A stretch of DNA of 34,470 bases from a virus, in IMG/VR virus record IMGVR_UViG_3300032083_000307, positions 1-34,470 of that record; one strand, given 5' to 3'. Both the position numbers and the translations under genes were made by a program. The notes under the pieces are model-generated. The model ran no database searches and was not told where the DNA came from. It saw nothing but the letters and a program-made list of their open reading frames with translations. Positions within the stretch are counted from its first letter, which is position 1. Each line of letters opens with the position of its first letter. Positions 6,436 to 12,424 of the stretch are shown here, piece after piece.

Positions 6436-6450
6436 AAAGAAAGTAAAAAA

Positions 6451-7137
6451 ATGACAAATAAAATTGAAAGCTTTAACAGCGAATTAACTAGAGTGCAACT
6501 TGCCGTTACTAGAGTTTTGAAAGCTCAAAATTCTAATGAGAAAAAAGAAGCTAATCACTTGAAGCAACAGACGGATTATTTCAACAGTCCAGAACATTTA
6601 GAAGATTTATTTGTGATCGGTCAAAGATATGACCAACATTTTCAAAATAGAAATAATGGATTATCAAAGCGTCAATTTGATGTTTTAAAAGCTGATGATC
6701 CATCAGTTAAAAGATGCAATGTCAAAAAAGCTGACCTTGAAAATGACGGCCTAAACAAAATTTCCCAACGTCTGAGCGAGTGTCATAATTATTTCGCATA
6801 TAATAACGAATTCGAGGCCGCTCGCGTCGAGATGCAAGAAGGCGAAAAACCAAAAACTTGCACTTCTTTACAGCGCGTGATTGTTCACATGACGAGCAAA
6901 AACTTATTTCCATATGATGCGCCCAAAAAGACTAAATCCGCTCAATGGGTAGTTGATCAAGTTTTTAAAATGATCGAGAAAAATGAACTTTCCCTTGATC
7001 AATTTATTAACGCATTCGGAAAAGACGAGCGTGTTGCAAGGCATGTAAGAGGCACGCAAATTGTCAAAGAAATGGGATCTACAAAAGTTACCCCAGAAAA
7101 AACGACCAATCAAAAAGGCGTATCAATAGCCGCCTAA
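6451..7137 (+). CDS. Unknown 228-residue protein, single-gene early unit
   Basis: This is the first gene of the rightward arm, preceded by the stem-loop element and closed by its own strong terminator, so it is transcribed alone. The protein is soluble, mixed-charge and helical. Residues about 30-75 include NHLKQQTDYFNSPEHLEDLF; a central region contains LQRVIVHMTSKNLFPYD; the C-terminal part (SAQWVVDQVFKMIEKNELSL) could be a helical bundle. No catalytic or clear helix-turn-helix motif is recognised. Its 3' half is locally richer in CG dinucleotides than neighbouring genes. An abundant early protein (replication initiator, master regulator or host-takeover factor) would fit; that is inference. 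Confidence 0.6.
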   Translation: MTNKIESFNSELTRVQLAVTRVLKAQNSNEKKEANHLKQQTDYFNSPEHLEDLFVIGQRYDQHFQNRNNGLSKRQFDVLKADDPSVKRCNVKKADLENDGLNKISQRLSECHNYFAYNNEFEAARVEMQEGEKPKTCTSLQRVIVHMTSKNLFPYDAPKKTKSAQWVVDQVFKMIEKNELSLDQFINAFGKDERVARHVRGTQIVKEMGSTKVTPEKTTNQKGVSIAA

Positions 7138-7154
7138 AATATCCAAATCAAATT

Positions 7155-7184
7155 GGGTAGCATTTATTTGCTACCCTTTTTTTT
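7155..7184 (+). terminator. Intrinsic terminator after the first rightward gene
   Basis: An 8-bp stem, GGGTAGCA / TGCTACCC, with a 6-base loop is followed at once by eight T residues. It separates the 6451-7137 gene from the rest of the arm. Confidence 0.9.
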
Positions 7185-7192
7185 ATGTCATT

Positions 7193-7222
7193 ACGGTCAT
7201 AGTTAGGCAGTGAACGGCAGTG
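7193..7222 (+). repeat. ACGGTCATA + GGCAGTG repeat cluster, copy A
   Basis: ACGGTCATA (7193-7201) is followed by GGCAGTG at 7206-7212 and 7216-7222, spaced 10 bases (one helical turn) apart. The same combination recurs at 9139-9179. It lies directly upstream of a predicted promoter. Confidence 0.55.
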
Positions 7223-7242
7223 AGCCAAAATAAATATAGTGC

Positions 7243-7271
7243 TTGACAGGGTATAGGCTATATGGTAGGTT
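7243..7271 (+). promoter_or_regulatory. Predicted promoter with flanking direct repeats
   Basis: A -35 box TTGACA (7243-7248) and a 17-base spacer lead to a -10 box TAGGTT (7266-7271). GGGTATAGGC occurs twice, at 7249-7258 inside the spacer and at 7272-7281 just past the -10 box, as if for operator binding. It follows the terminator and would start the second rightward unit. Confidence 0.6.
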
Positions 7272-7306
7272 GGGTATAGGCACTAGCTATATGCCTAAGA
7301 CATTTT

Positions 7307-7331
7307 AACTCTCCCTTGCAAGGGAAACATT
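7307..7331 (+). repeat. 25-bp stem-loop element, copy 3
   Basis: Identical to copies 1 and 2. It sits in the leader downstream of the predicted promoter and 11 bases before ATG 7343; the ribosome binding site GGAG follows immediately. Confidence 0.75.
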
Positions 7332-7342
7332 GGAGCAACACG

Positions 7343-7474
7343 ATGACTTTTGAAATACTAATAACTTTGTATGGAATCTTTTTAATGGTTTATATGCCAT
7401 ATGTTTTGATTAAAGTAATACGTATGCGTAGAGCAGACAGAAAGGCTTGGGAGAAGTACAATGGTAGAACGTAA
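7343..7474 (+). CDS. 43-residue single-span membrane protein
   Basis: MTFEILITLYGIFLMVYMPY leads into VLIKVIRMRRADRKAWEKYN: one N-terminal transmembrane helix (residues 3-26) and a basic cytoplasmic tail. GGAG at 7332-7335 lies 7 bases before the ATG. The gene overlaps the next by 14 bases. A small inhibitor of a host membrane target is possible; function is unknown. Confidence 0.55.
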   Translation: MTFEILITLYGIFLMVYMPYVLIKVIRMRRADRKAWEKYNGRT

Positions 7475-8084
7475 CGGAGTTCACATTAGTAAGATGACAA
7501 GTAAGCTAGAGGATTTACGTGCTATATCTACTAACACGGCAACGAATGAGTATTGCATCAAGCAGAACAGTACGGCTAAAAGCAATAATATATGTACACA
7601 TTGTTATTCACATACAATGCTGAAGTCGTACCGCAAGAATATGCAACCTGCATTGCAACACAACAGTGATTTCCTATCAAGTAAAGTACATGATGTGGAA
7701 TATCTACCTGTTTTACTAGACGCATTCATCAGATTCAATGCACATGGAGAATTGATAAATCTCAATAACTTAATTAATTATGTAAACATTGCCAAGAAAA
7801 ATCCACATTGCCGATGTGTCTTGTGGACTAAACGCAATGATCTGATTGTTAAGTATTTCAAGGAGAACGCCAAGCCGTCTAACTTTATTCTTATCTACAG
7901 TAATCCTATTATATCTACTGTTATGGGCAAGATACCGAAGTATTTTGATAAGACATTCAATAACGTGCTAGAGCATGAACACGTAGCCTTGCAGAACTGT
8001 ACAGGGCAGAAGTGCAAAGATTGTATGCTATGTTATACAGAGAATGACACGACAGTAATTGTTGAGAAGGTAAAAAAGTATTAA
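7461..8084 (+). CDS. Cysteine-rich GP88-like phage protein
   Basis: This 207-residue protein has nine cysteines in three groups: C32 with NICTHCYS (C45, C48), HCRC (C117, C119), and the C-terminal cluster NCTGQKCKDCMLCY (C180, C185, C188, C191). Between them lies FNAHGELINLNNLINYVNIA and VLWTKRNDLI. The layout matches what I recall of the phage 'gene product 88' family, thought to bind metal or an iron-sulfur cluster. The CxxC near the N-terminus hints at a radical-type or zinc fold, but no CxxxCxxC radical-SAM motif is present. GGGAG upstream of ATG 7461 supports the start. Confidence 0.65.
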   Translation: MVERNGVHISKMTSKLEDLRAISTNTATNEYCIKQNSTAKSNNICTHCYSHTMLKSYRKNMQPALQHNSDFLSSKVHDVEYLPVLLDAFIRFNAHGELINLNNLINYVNIAKKNPHCRCVLWTKRNDLIVKYFKENAKPSNFILIYSNPIISTVMGKIPKYFDKTFNNVLEHEHVALQNCTGQKCKDCMLCYTENDTTVIVEKVKKY

Positions 8085-8107
8085 CTCTCCCTTACAAGGG
8101 AAACATT
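8083..8107 (+). repeat. 25-bp stem-loop element, copy 4 (loop variant)
   Basis: It differs from the other copies at one base only, in the loop (TACA instead of TGCA), so the stem is intact. Its first two bases are part of the preceding stop codon (TAA 8082-8084). It ends 12 bases before ATG 8120. Confidence 0.75.
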
Positions 8108-8119
8108 GGAGGAAGTAAA

Positions 8120-8263
8120 ATGAGTGATTTTGAAACAACACATTGGAGAGCCAAGTATCTTAACGAGTATCTTAAAGATAAGCAACCCATTAAGCTAACT
8201 AAAGACCAAAAGAGGAGACTAGTTAGGCATTTGATAGCTAAAGAGTTTGTAGATGACAAATAA
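8120..8263 (+). CDS. 47-residue charged helical protein
   Basis: MSDFETTHWRAKYLNEYLKD is followed by KQPIKLTKDQKRRLVRHLIA and KEFVDDK. It is helical, with no cysteines or membrane segment. GGAGG lies 8 bases before the start. It overlaps the next gene by 11 bases. Function is unknown. Confidence 0.6.
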   Translation: MSDFETTHWRAKYLNEYLKDKQPIKLTKDQKRRLVRHLIAKEFVDDK

Positions 8264-8414
8264 AAAGAAGGGCTTGACATACCGCAACCCTGTCGCTAGA
8301 GATATGTTACAGGAGCGTAAGTCACCGCAAGTGATACCGCCTAAAAAGGGGAGCAAGGCAGTACGCAACCGCAAGAAGGAGAAGCAAAATGCGATACGAG
8401 ATAATGAACTTTGA
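8253..8414 (+). CDS. Small basic RNPVA-motif protein (DUF7230-like)
   Basis: This 53-residue basic protein carries RNPVARDM near the N-terminus and a basic VRNRKKEKQ region near the C-terminus. The pattern is familiar from very small phage proteins listed under DUF7230 (from memory). Overlapping frames on both sides fit a compact operon. Function is unknown. Confidence 0.55.
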   Translation: MTNKKKGLTYRNPVARDMLQERKSPQVIPPKKGSKAVRNRKKEKQNAIRDNEL

Positions 8415-8532
8415 GAAGACTATCAAAGTCAAGAAACGCCCATTGAGGGTCAAAAAGTTTCGCTCACAAGAGTGGAAAATCGAGCGCAGTAAAATGCGTA
8501 AACTGAAACATGCTAACATAAGGAGAGCATAA
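8389..8532 (+). CDS. 47-residue basic protein
   Basis: MRYEIMNFEKTIKVKKRPLR leads into VKKFRSQEWKIERSKMRKLK and ends HANIRRA. It has strong net positive charge. AGGAG at 8377-8381 lies 7 bases before ATG 8389. It overlaps the preceding gene by 26 bases and ends one base before the next ATG. Nucleic-acid binding is likely from composition only. Confidence 0.5.
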   Translation: MRYEIMNFEKTIKVKKRPLRVKKFRSQEWKIERSKMRKLKHANIRRA

Positions 8533-8533
8533 A

Positions 8534-8896
8534 ATGATAAAAGTTACATTCACTACCCAGAGAAACAAAACTATTGAAAACCCAAATGACATTGTTCCGA
8601 CAGTGTACAAGTATGCAGATAGTAGATGTCCTATGGGTAGTAATGAGTACAAAATACTCGATACGATAATTGTTGAACACTACGCAACACATACTGTAAA
8701 TGAGCTAGTAGAAATTACTGGAGTTTACAAAGCAAGAGTATTGTGGAGAATCAAGTTTCTTATGGAAAATGGCTATATTCAGCCTAAGAGTAGGATTTAT
8801 TTGACCAAGGAGCAAAAACAGTCTCTGAGAAAGCAAATATCAGCCAACAAAAAAGCAATCAAATCAGCTATGGCAAAACTCAATCGTGCGGCTTGA
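8534..8896 (+). CDS. Helix-turn-helix DNA-binding protein
   Basis: This 120-residue protein has a probable helix-turn-helix at residues 55-82 (VNELVEITGVYKARVLWRI, then KFLMENGYI), shaped like MarR/ArsR-type winged helices (helix 2, turn, recognition helix, then the wing around YIQPKSRIYL). The C-terminal helix is lysine-rich. It is a candidate regulator of the rightward arm or of the dyads in the control region. Ribosome binding site AAGGAG at 8520-8525. Its target is inferred. Confidence 0.6.
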   Translation: MIKVTFTTQRNKTIENPNDIVPTVYKYADSRCPMGSNEYKILDTIIVEHYATHTVNELVEITGVYKARVLWRIKFLMENGYIQPKSRIYLTKEQKQSLRKQISANKKAIKSAMAKLNRAA

Positions 8897-8920
8897 CATA
8901 TGCCAATAATGGCCTATGAT
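8893..8920 (+). promoter_or_regulatory. Predicted promoter TTGACA-16-TATGAT
   Basis: The -35 box at 8893-8898 overlaps the preceding stop codon; the -10 box is at 8915-8920. Boxes match the sigma70 consensus well. Transcription would start around 8927, downstream of ATG 8900, so it would serve the genes from 9194 onward rather than the first gene. Confidence 0.45.
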
Positions 8921-9136
8921 ATAGGTATCCTAGTTGACGGTAAGGAGAAAGTTATCAAGATTGATGACACATATCCTGCCGTCAACGATTGGGAGACTGC
9001 AACAATTTTCGCCATACAGTTGATCACTTCAAAATATGGCGAAAGTGACATTGAGTTTTTATTCTGTAAAGATTATCCATCAGAGGAGTACAAAAAATAT
9101 GGTTACATACATGAAACGCCAATTCGAGTTCAATAA
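8900..9136 (+). CDS. Small acidic protein, unknown
   Basis: This 78-residue protein, MPIMAYDIGILVDGKEKVIK onward, is acidic with alternating short strands and one helix (WETATIFAIQLITSKYG). It starts 3 bases after the preceding stop, so translation is probably coupled; an internal ATG (8909) is possible. It resembles other small phage proteins with a beta-alpha-beta layout but belongs to no family I recognise. Confidence 0.5.
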   Translation: MPIMAYDIGILVDGKEKVIKIDDTYPAVNDWETATIFAIQLITSKYGESDIEFLFCKDYPSEEYKKYGYIHETPIRVQ

Positions 9137-9138
9137 CT

Positions 9139-9179
9139 ACGGTCATAAGGCAGTGGGCAGTGGGCGGCAGTGGGCAGTG
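9139..9179 (+). repeat. ACGGTCATA + GGCAGTG repeat cluster, copy B
   Basis: ACGGTCATA (9139-9147) is followed by four GGCAGTG units at 9149-9155, 9156-9162, 9166-9172 and 9173-9179, as two tandem pairs. It shares its composition with the cluster at 7193-7222 and, like it, lies in a gap between genes. Confidence 0.6.
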
Positions 9180-9193
9180 ATCGGAGAAATATA

Positions 9194-9346
9194 ATGAAAA
9201 ACAAAAATAGTTATAATTACATTGTGTGGGTTGGTGGTTGTGATGATTACTATATTTCATATGATAGAGCAAAAGAACATTATGATGAGTGGATTGATCA
9301 AGGTTATACTGATGTCCATCTAATAGGAGTTACTGAACATGAATAG
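9194..9346 (+). CDS. 50-residue VGGxDDYY-type phage protein
   Basis: MKNKNSYNYIVWVGGCDDYY is followed by ISYDRAKEHYDEWIDQGYTD. I recall this small beta-alpha family in marine phages, where it is usually annotated hypothetical. CGGAG lies 8 bases before the ATG, and the gene overlaps the next by 8 bases. Function is unknown. Confidence 0.6.
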   Translation: MKNKNSYNYIVWVGGCDDYYISYDRAKEHYDEWIDQGYTDVHLIGVTEHE

Positions 9347-9905
9347 ATTTATAGTAGATCACGATGTTGCAGACATAGCTCAGTCACTGTGTGACCAACA
9401 CATAGTAAAGATGCCACTCGAAGAAGCACAGATGTTATGCACTGCACTATGGCATCACAGGCCAGAGTATGCGGAAAGGCGTGGGTTGTATAAGCCTGTG
9501 CATCAGAAACATCCATGTACTCTGTGGGCTATGGAGACTAGTGATAACTACCGATATGCTTGGCGTCTGTATGATGCCATGCTCGATGAGTATACACACA
9601 GGTATGGCAAGAAACATGGTTGTGCAAAACACTATGACTCTCTTCACGAAGGCGTTGTTTATATACCACAGGGTGGCCTGACACCACACCCTCAGTGTTT
9701 CTCAGGTCACGATGACCTCAAGACAGATGAGAAGTGGCCTATCAAAGCATACAGGGCGTTCTACAAGCGTGACAAGATGTCCTTTGCACGTTGGAACAAG
9801 AACAGAGCTATGCCTGAATGGTTACGAGAGGGCATATATGAAGATGACTTGGTGACAAAAAGAAACCTATGGTCAGTAGATTTAGAGGAGTTAGTAGTAT
9901 GTTAA
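9339..9905 (+). CDS. Conserved phage protein, CDQHIVKMPLEEAQ family
   Basis: This 188-residue protein starts FIVDHDVADIAQSLCDQHIV and continues KMPLEEAQMLCTALW. Further conserved blocks are HPCTLWAMETSDNY and KWPIKAYRAFYKRDKM. The CDxHVVKM-ExxQ-LCT pattern is widespread in phages and is sometimes linked to pyrimidine-dimer glycosylase-like proteins; I cannot confirm that link from the sequence. Histidine, cysteine and acidic residues in the first motif could form an active site. AGGAG precedes the ATG. It could act in DNA repair or modification. Confidence 0.55.
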   Translation: MNRFIVDHDVADIAQSLCDQHIVKMPLEEAQMLCTALWHHRPEYAERRGLYKPVHQKHPCTLWAMETSDNYRYAWRLYDAMLDEYTHRYGKKHGCAKHYDSLHEGVVYIPQGGLTPHPQCFSGHDDLKTDEKWPIKAYRAFYKRDKMSFARWNKNRAMPEWLREGIYEDDLVTKRNLWSVDLEELVVC

Positions 9906-10564
9906 CGATTGAGGAAAAGAAAAAACGTAACGCAAAGTATTCTAGAAAGTACCGACAAAACAATAAAGAAGCTATAGCAGAGGCTAATAAAAAATATTAC
10001 CACAAGAATAAAGAACACCTGAAAGAGAGCATGAAAGAATACAGACAAAACAGTAAAGAAACGGTAAAGGAGTATTGGAAAGAATATTACCAAAAGAATA
10101 AAGAAGCTATAGCAGAGGCCAGTAAAAAATATTACCAAAAGAATAAAGAACGTATGGCAGAGTACTGTAAAGAGTATCGTAAAAATAAATATAGCACTAA
10201 TTTAGACTATAAATTTCGTCATTTATTACGAAGTGCTTTGTATAGAAATTTAAAAAGATATTTAATAAAAGAAACTAATCCAGAGTTTTCTTATACTAAA
10301 GCATCTTCATCTCTTTTAGGTTGTACTGTGGAAGAATTAAAAACACATATTGAAAATCAGTTTGAAGATGGTATGACATGGGAAAACTGGGCACATGATG
10401 GGTGGCATTTAGATCACATAATTCCCTGTAGTTCTTTTGACCTGACAAAAAAGAAAGAACAGAAAAAGTGTTTTCATTACACAAACCTACAACCATTGTG
10501 GGCAGAGGATAATTTGAGCAAGAGCAGTAAATTAAACTGGAATAAAAAGGAGTTAGTAGTATGA
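9899..10564 (+). CDS. HNH endonuclease with repetitive basic N-terminus
   Basis: The 221-residue protein has two parts. Residues 1-100 are a highly charged repeat array built from KYYxKNKE and EYRQNxKE units. Residues 110-215 are an HNH domain with WHLDHIIPCSSFDL (the H-D-H core) and CFHYTNLQPLWAEDNLSKS (the N and final motif). The preferred start is ATG 9899 with GAGGAG at 9885-9890. Such free-standing HNH proteins are usually homing nucleases in phages. It overlaps the next gene by ATGA. The repeat array has expanded recently (see the internal repeat). Confidence 0.85.
   Translation: MLTIEEKKKRNAKYSRKYRQNNKEAIAEANKKYYHKNKEHLKESMKEYRQNSKETVKEYWKEYYQKNKEAIAEASKKYYQKNKERMAEYCKEYRKNKYSTNLDYKFRHLLRSALYRNLKRYLIKETNPEFSYTKASSSLLGCTVEELKTHIENQFEDGMTWENWAHDGWHLDHIIPCSSFDLTKKKEQKKCFHYTNLQPLWAEDNLSKSSKLNWNKKELVV
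9962..10151 (+). repeat. In-frame 55-base direct repeat inside the HNH gene
   Basis: Bases 9962-10016 and 10097-10151 match at 52 of 55 positions, with starts 135 bases (45 codons) apart. Both encode NKEAIAEAxKKYYxKNKE. This looks like a recent duplication within the basic linker. Confidence 0.8.
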
Positions 10565-10746
10565 AAAAATATGCAGTATTAATTACAGGTGAGGTGACAA
10601 GAAGTTTATCTGTCACTGCCGACAATGAAGAAGAGGCACAGGCAGAAGCCTGTAGCGAGTGGAGTAGTCTGGTAGGTGGTGATGCAGACACCGCCAAAGT
10701 ACTACTACTAATTGAGGAGAATAAAGATATATTAAAAAGTGTTTGA
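10561..10746 (+). CDS. 61-residue small phage protein
   Basis: MKKYAVLITGEVTRSLSVTA leads into DNEEEAQAEACSEWSSLVGG. It is one strand pair plus one helix, and resembles the protein at 12224-12424 (also MKKY-, strand, E-rich helix with EAxxxA), so the two may be paralogs. GGAG precedes the start. Function is unknown. Confidence 0.6.
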   Translation: MKKYAVLITGEVTRSLSVTADNEEEAQAEACSEWSSLVGGDADTAKVLLLIEENKDILKSV

Positions 10747-10771
10747 CAGTATCAACAGGGTGTGATACACC
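10743..10771 (+). promoter_or_regulatory. Probable promoter with operator dyad
   Basis: TTGACA (10743-10748) is followed by GGTGT-GAT-ACACC, a perfect 5-bp-arm inverted repeat at 10759-10771, in the gap before the 10825 gene. A -10 box is uncertain: GATACA 10764-10769 gives a 15-base spacer, and TATATA at 10772-10777 is too far. The dyad would overlap the polymerase site. Confidence 0.4.
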
Positions 10772-10824
10772 TATATAAGCAAGGCACAGTTGCCAAGCGT
10801 TAACCAACAATAGGAGTTAAAAAA

Positions 10825-10956
10825 ATGAAAATTATAATTAGTATGCCAACCCCAGAGTTACAGAAAGCGGCTGAAGAAAAGGTCGAGGACTGGACTAAGC
10901 AGTGGGGTGTGTTTGAAAAACAAAAAGAGAAACTAGAAAATGAGGAGAATACATAA
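10825..10956 (+). CDS. 43-residue acidic helical protein
   Basis: MKIIISMPTPELQKAAEEKV continues EDWTKQWGVFEKQKEKLENE. AGGAG lies 8 bases upstream of the start and a TAATG overlap couples it to the DUF932 gene, so it is likely translated. No family is recognised. Confidence 0.5.
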   Translation: MKIIISMPTPELQKAAEEKVEDWTKQWGVFEKQKEKLENEENT

Positions 10957-11789
10957 TGCCATTTGATTTTACAATACCAGAGACAGTAGACTTTGACATA
11001 GCCTTTGAGGATACAAAGGTAGATGACAAGAAGTATGTTCTTAACGCAACGACAGGTGAGTACCTGAATGTAGTAGGCAAAGACTTCACCTGTGTCAGTC
11101 ACCCTGAACACTACAACGGTGTGATGACAACTATCGTAGATACACTAGGCACTGATGCAGTAGAAGATGCACAGATCAGGTGGAAAGTTGCACGTAATGG
11201 AGGGTGGACTATGATGGACATGGTACTGCCTAAAGTTAAGAACTTTGTGCGTACAGATAAGCATGAGACTGAGGTAAGCCAGAGAGTTATCTCATTACAT
11301 GGTGTAGACTCATCATGTTCTAGCATCTGTCTACATGGTTGGATAGACTTCTTCTGTACCAATGGGTGCATCTCAGGTGAGCATGACAAGGTGAAGCGTA
11401 AGCATACATCAGGCTTTGACTTTGACATATTCCAGATGCAACTGAGAGACAGTCAGCGTAGCTTTCACGAGCAGGCTCAGAGGCTACAGACATGGGCTGA
11501 ACAGAGAGTCTATGTAGATGAGGTCAAAGCGATGCTTGATGACATGATAGGCTCTAAGCAGAAGGCTGAGAAGATGTATGAATTGTACTGTGCTGAAGCA
11601 TCAGTGCGAGGTCACAACAAGTATGCAGTGTACTCAGCATTCACGAACTACAGTTCATGGGCTGATGAGCGCAACGGTTTCAGCCTACGTAACACAGGCT
11701 ATGACACGAGGAATATCAGTATGTTTAATCGTGAAGTAGAAGTATCTAAGTGGATAGATAGTCCACAGTTTAATCAACTAGCCGCATAA
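10956..11789 (+). CDS. DUF932 family phage/plasmid protein
   Basis: This 277-residue protein matches the DUF932 layout: VLNATTGEYLNVVGKDFT in the N-terminal domain, a central region ending in GWIDFFCTNGCISGEHDKVK (the conserved CxNGxxxG), and a long helical C-terminus (SFHEQAQRLQTWAEQRV). DUF932 proteins are common in phages and plasmids; their role is unsettled, and links to DNA replication or recombination have been proposed. Here it heads a run of small early genes behind a probable operator-controlled promoter and precedes the replication genes, which fits an early DNA-related role. Confidence 0.8.
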   Translation: MPFDFTIPETVDFDIAFEDTKVDDKKYVLNATTGEYLNVVGKDFTCVSHPEHYNGVMTTIVDTLGTDAVEDAQIRWKVARNGGWTMMDMVLPKVKNFVRTDKHETEVSQRVISLHGVDSSCSSICLHGWIDFFCTNGCISGEHDKVKRKHTSGFDFDIFQMQLRDSQRSFHEQAQRLQTWAEQRVYVDEVKAMLDDMIGSKQKAEKMYELYCAEASVRGHNKYAVYSAFTNYSSWADERNGFSLRNTGYDTRNISMFNREVEVSKWIDSPQFNQLAA

Positions 11790-11801
11790 GGAGGGCAACA
11801 T

Positions 11802-11957
11802 ATGGAGTTAGATCTTGATCACGAGCCTAGTTTAAATCACTGGGCTCGAAGACTGGCTGACGATGACATAGCTACAGGCTACCATACAAATTGGGATCAT
11901 GCCTATGAGTGTGCGTGGCACTCTTTGGATGCAGAATATAATTACAGTTACATATAG
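11802..11957 (+). CDS. 51-residue acidic protein
   Basis: MELDLDHEPSLNHWARRLAD continues DDIATGYHTNWDHAYECAWH. It has a strong binding site AAGGAGG (11788-11794). It is acidic and rich in His and Trp. No family is recognised. Confidence 0.55.
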   Translation: MELDLDHEPSLNHWARRLADDDIATGYHTNWDHAYECAWHSLDAEYNYSYI

Positions 11958-11966
11958 GAGAGCAAC

Positions 11967-12113
11967 ATGGGTAGTAAAGAGTTGAATAGAATATGGGAAG
12001 TCCTGCACACCTATCGTGAGGATTGCATACCAGAGGGTAGCATGTCTAACGATGATGAGTGGGATGACATATGCTACACGATGGCGAGACTAAAGGAGAT
12101 GCTTAATGACTGA
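11967..12113 (+). CDS. 48-residue acidic helical protein
   Basis: MGSKELNRIWEVLHTYREDC continues IPEGSMSNDDEWDDICYTMA. AGGAG lies 8 bases before the ATG. It overlaps the next gene by 8 bases. No family is recognised. Confidence 0.5.
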   Translation: MGSKELNRIWEVLHTYREDCIPEGSMSNDDEWDDICYTMARLKEMLND

Positions 12114-12237
12114 TGAAGATAAGCTACATGAGTGGCTGAGAACCTGCCCATTTGATTGGCTGATGGTTGGGGTAGTTGAGGGATTGAGAACTGTAAACTT
12201 TGAGATAGAGGAGGAGATAGACGATGAAGAAATATAG
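12106..12237 (+). CDS. 43-residue acidic protein
   Basis: MTDEDKLHEWLRTCPFDWLM continues VGVVEGLRTVNFEIEEEIDD. It overlaps both neighbours (8 and 14 bases), and AAGGAG at 12093-12098 lies 7 bases before the ATG. The acidic C-terminus could mimic DNA, as in some anti-restriction proteins; that is speculative. Confidence 0.45.
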   Translation: MTDEDKLHEWLRTCPFDWLMVGVVEGLRTVNFEIEEEIDDEEI

Positions 12238-12424
12238 AGTATCAATTTGCCTTGAGGAAGGCGTGGTCGTGGAGGTCAATGCTGAAAGTAAAGAAGATGC
12301 AGAAGACAAAGCACATAGTCTAGCCGCAGATTGGGGTGGTTCAAGTTACCCAAAAGAATATAAAGACAACTGTGTACATAGAGATTATTGGACTCAAAAT
12401 GCAGAGGAGATAACAAATGGCTAA
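12224..12424 (+). CDS. 66-residue small phage protein
   Basis: MKKYRVSICLEEGVVVEVNA then ESKEDAEDKAHSLAADWGGS. Two strands plus an acidic helix, the same plan as the protein at 10561-10746. GAGGAGG precedes the start, and it overlaps the next gene by 8 bases. Function is unknown. Confidence 0.55.
   Translation: MKKYRVSICLEEGVVVEVNAESKEDAEDKAHSLAADWGGSSYPKEYKDNCVHRDYWTQNAEEITNG

Larger units (their letters stand above)
5613..6450. promoter_or_regulatory. Divergent noncoding control region, possible origin
   Basis: These 838 bases hold no credible gene in a genome with almost no other gaps. The left half (5613-5860) is very AT-rich with two near-identical 18-base direct repeats. The middle has a 14-bp perfect palindrome (5899-5912), a GC-rich patch (6000-6033), a 16-bp dyad (6069-6084), a repeated GTGGTTAA (5951-5958, 6150-6157) and inverted GAGCAATG/CATTGCTC (6142-6149, 6262-6269). 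The right end carries two copies of the 25-bp stem-loop. Both transcription arms diverge from here. It probably holds early and late promoters and perhaps the replication origin. Confidence 0.6.

Noticed and set aside
5613-6450. Small genes or a tRNA in the control region
   Set aside because: Frames are no longer than about 11 codons where checked, and no cloverleaf or TTCRA loop with matching stem was seen.
6271-8107. CRISPR array from the four 25-bp repeats
   Set aside because: Spacings of 140, 896 and 776 bases with genes between them; no regular spacers and no cas genes. The Cas4-like nuclease is a phage exonuclease.
8274-8302. Promoter from TTGACA at 8274-8279
   Set aside because: It lies inside a coding region and the best -10 hexamer at 17-base spacing is TAGAGA, a poor match.
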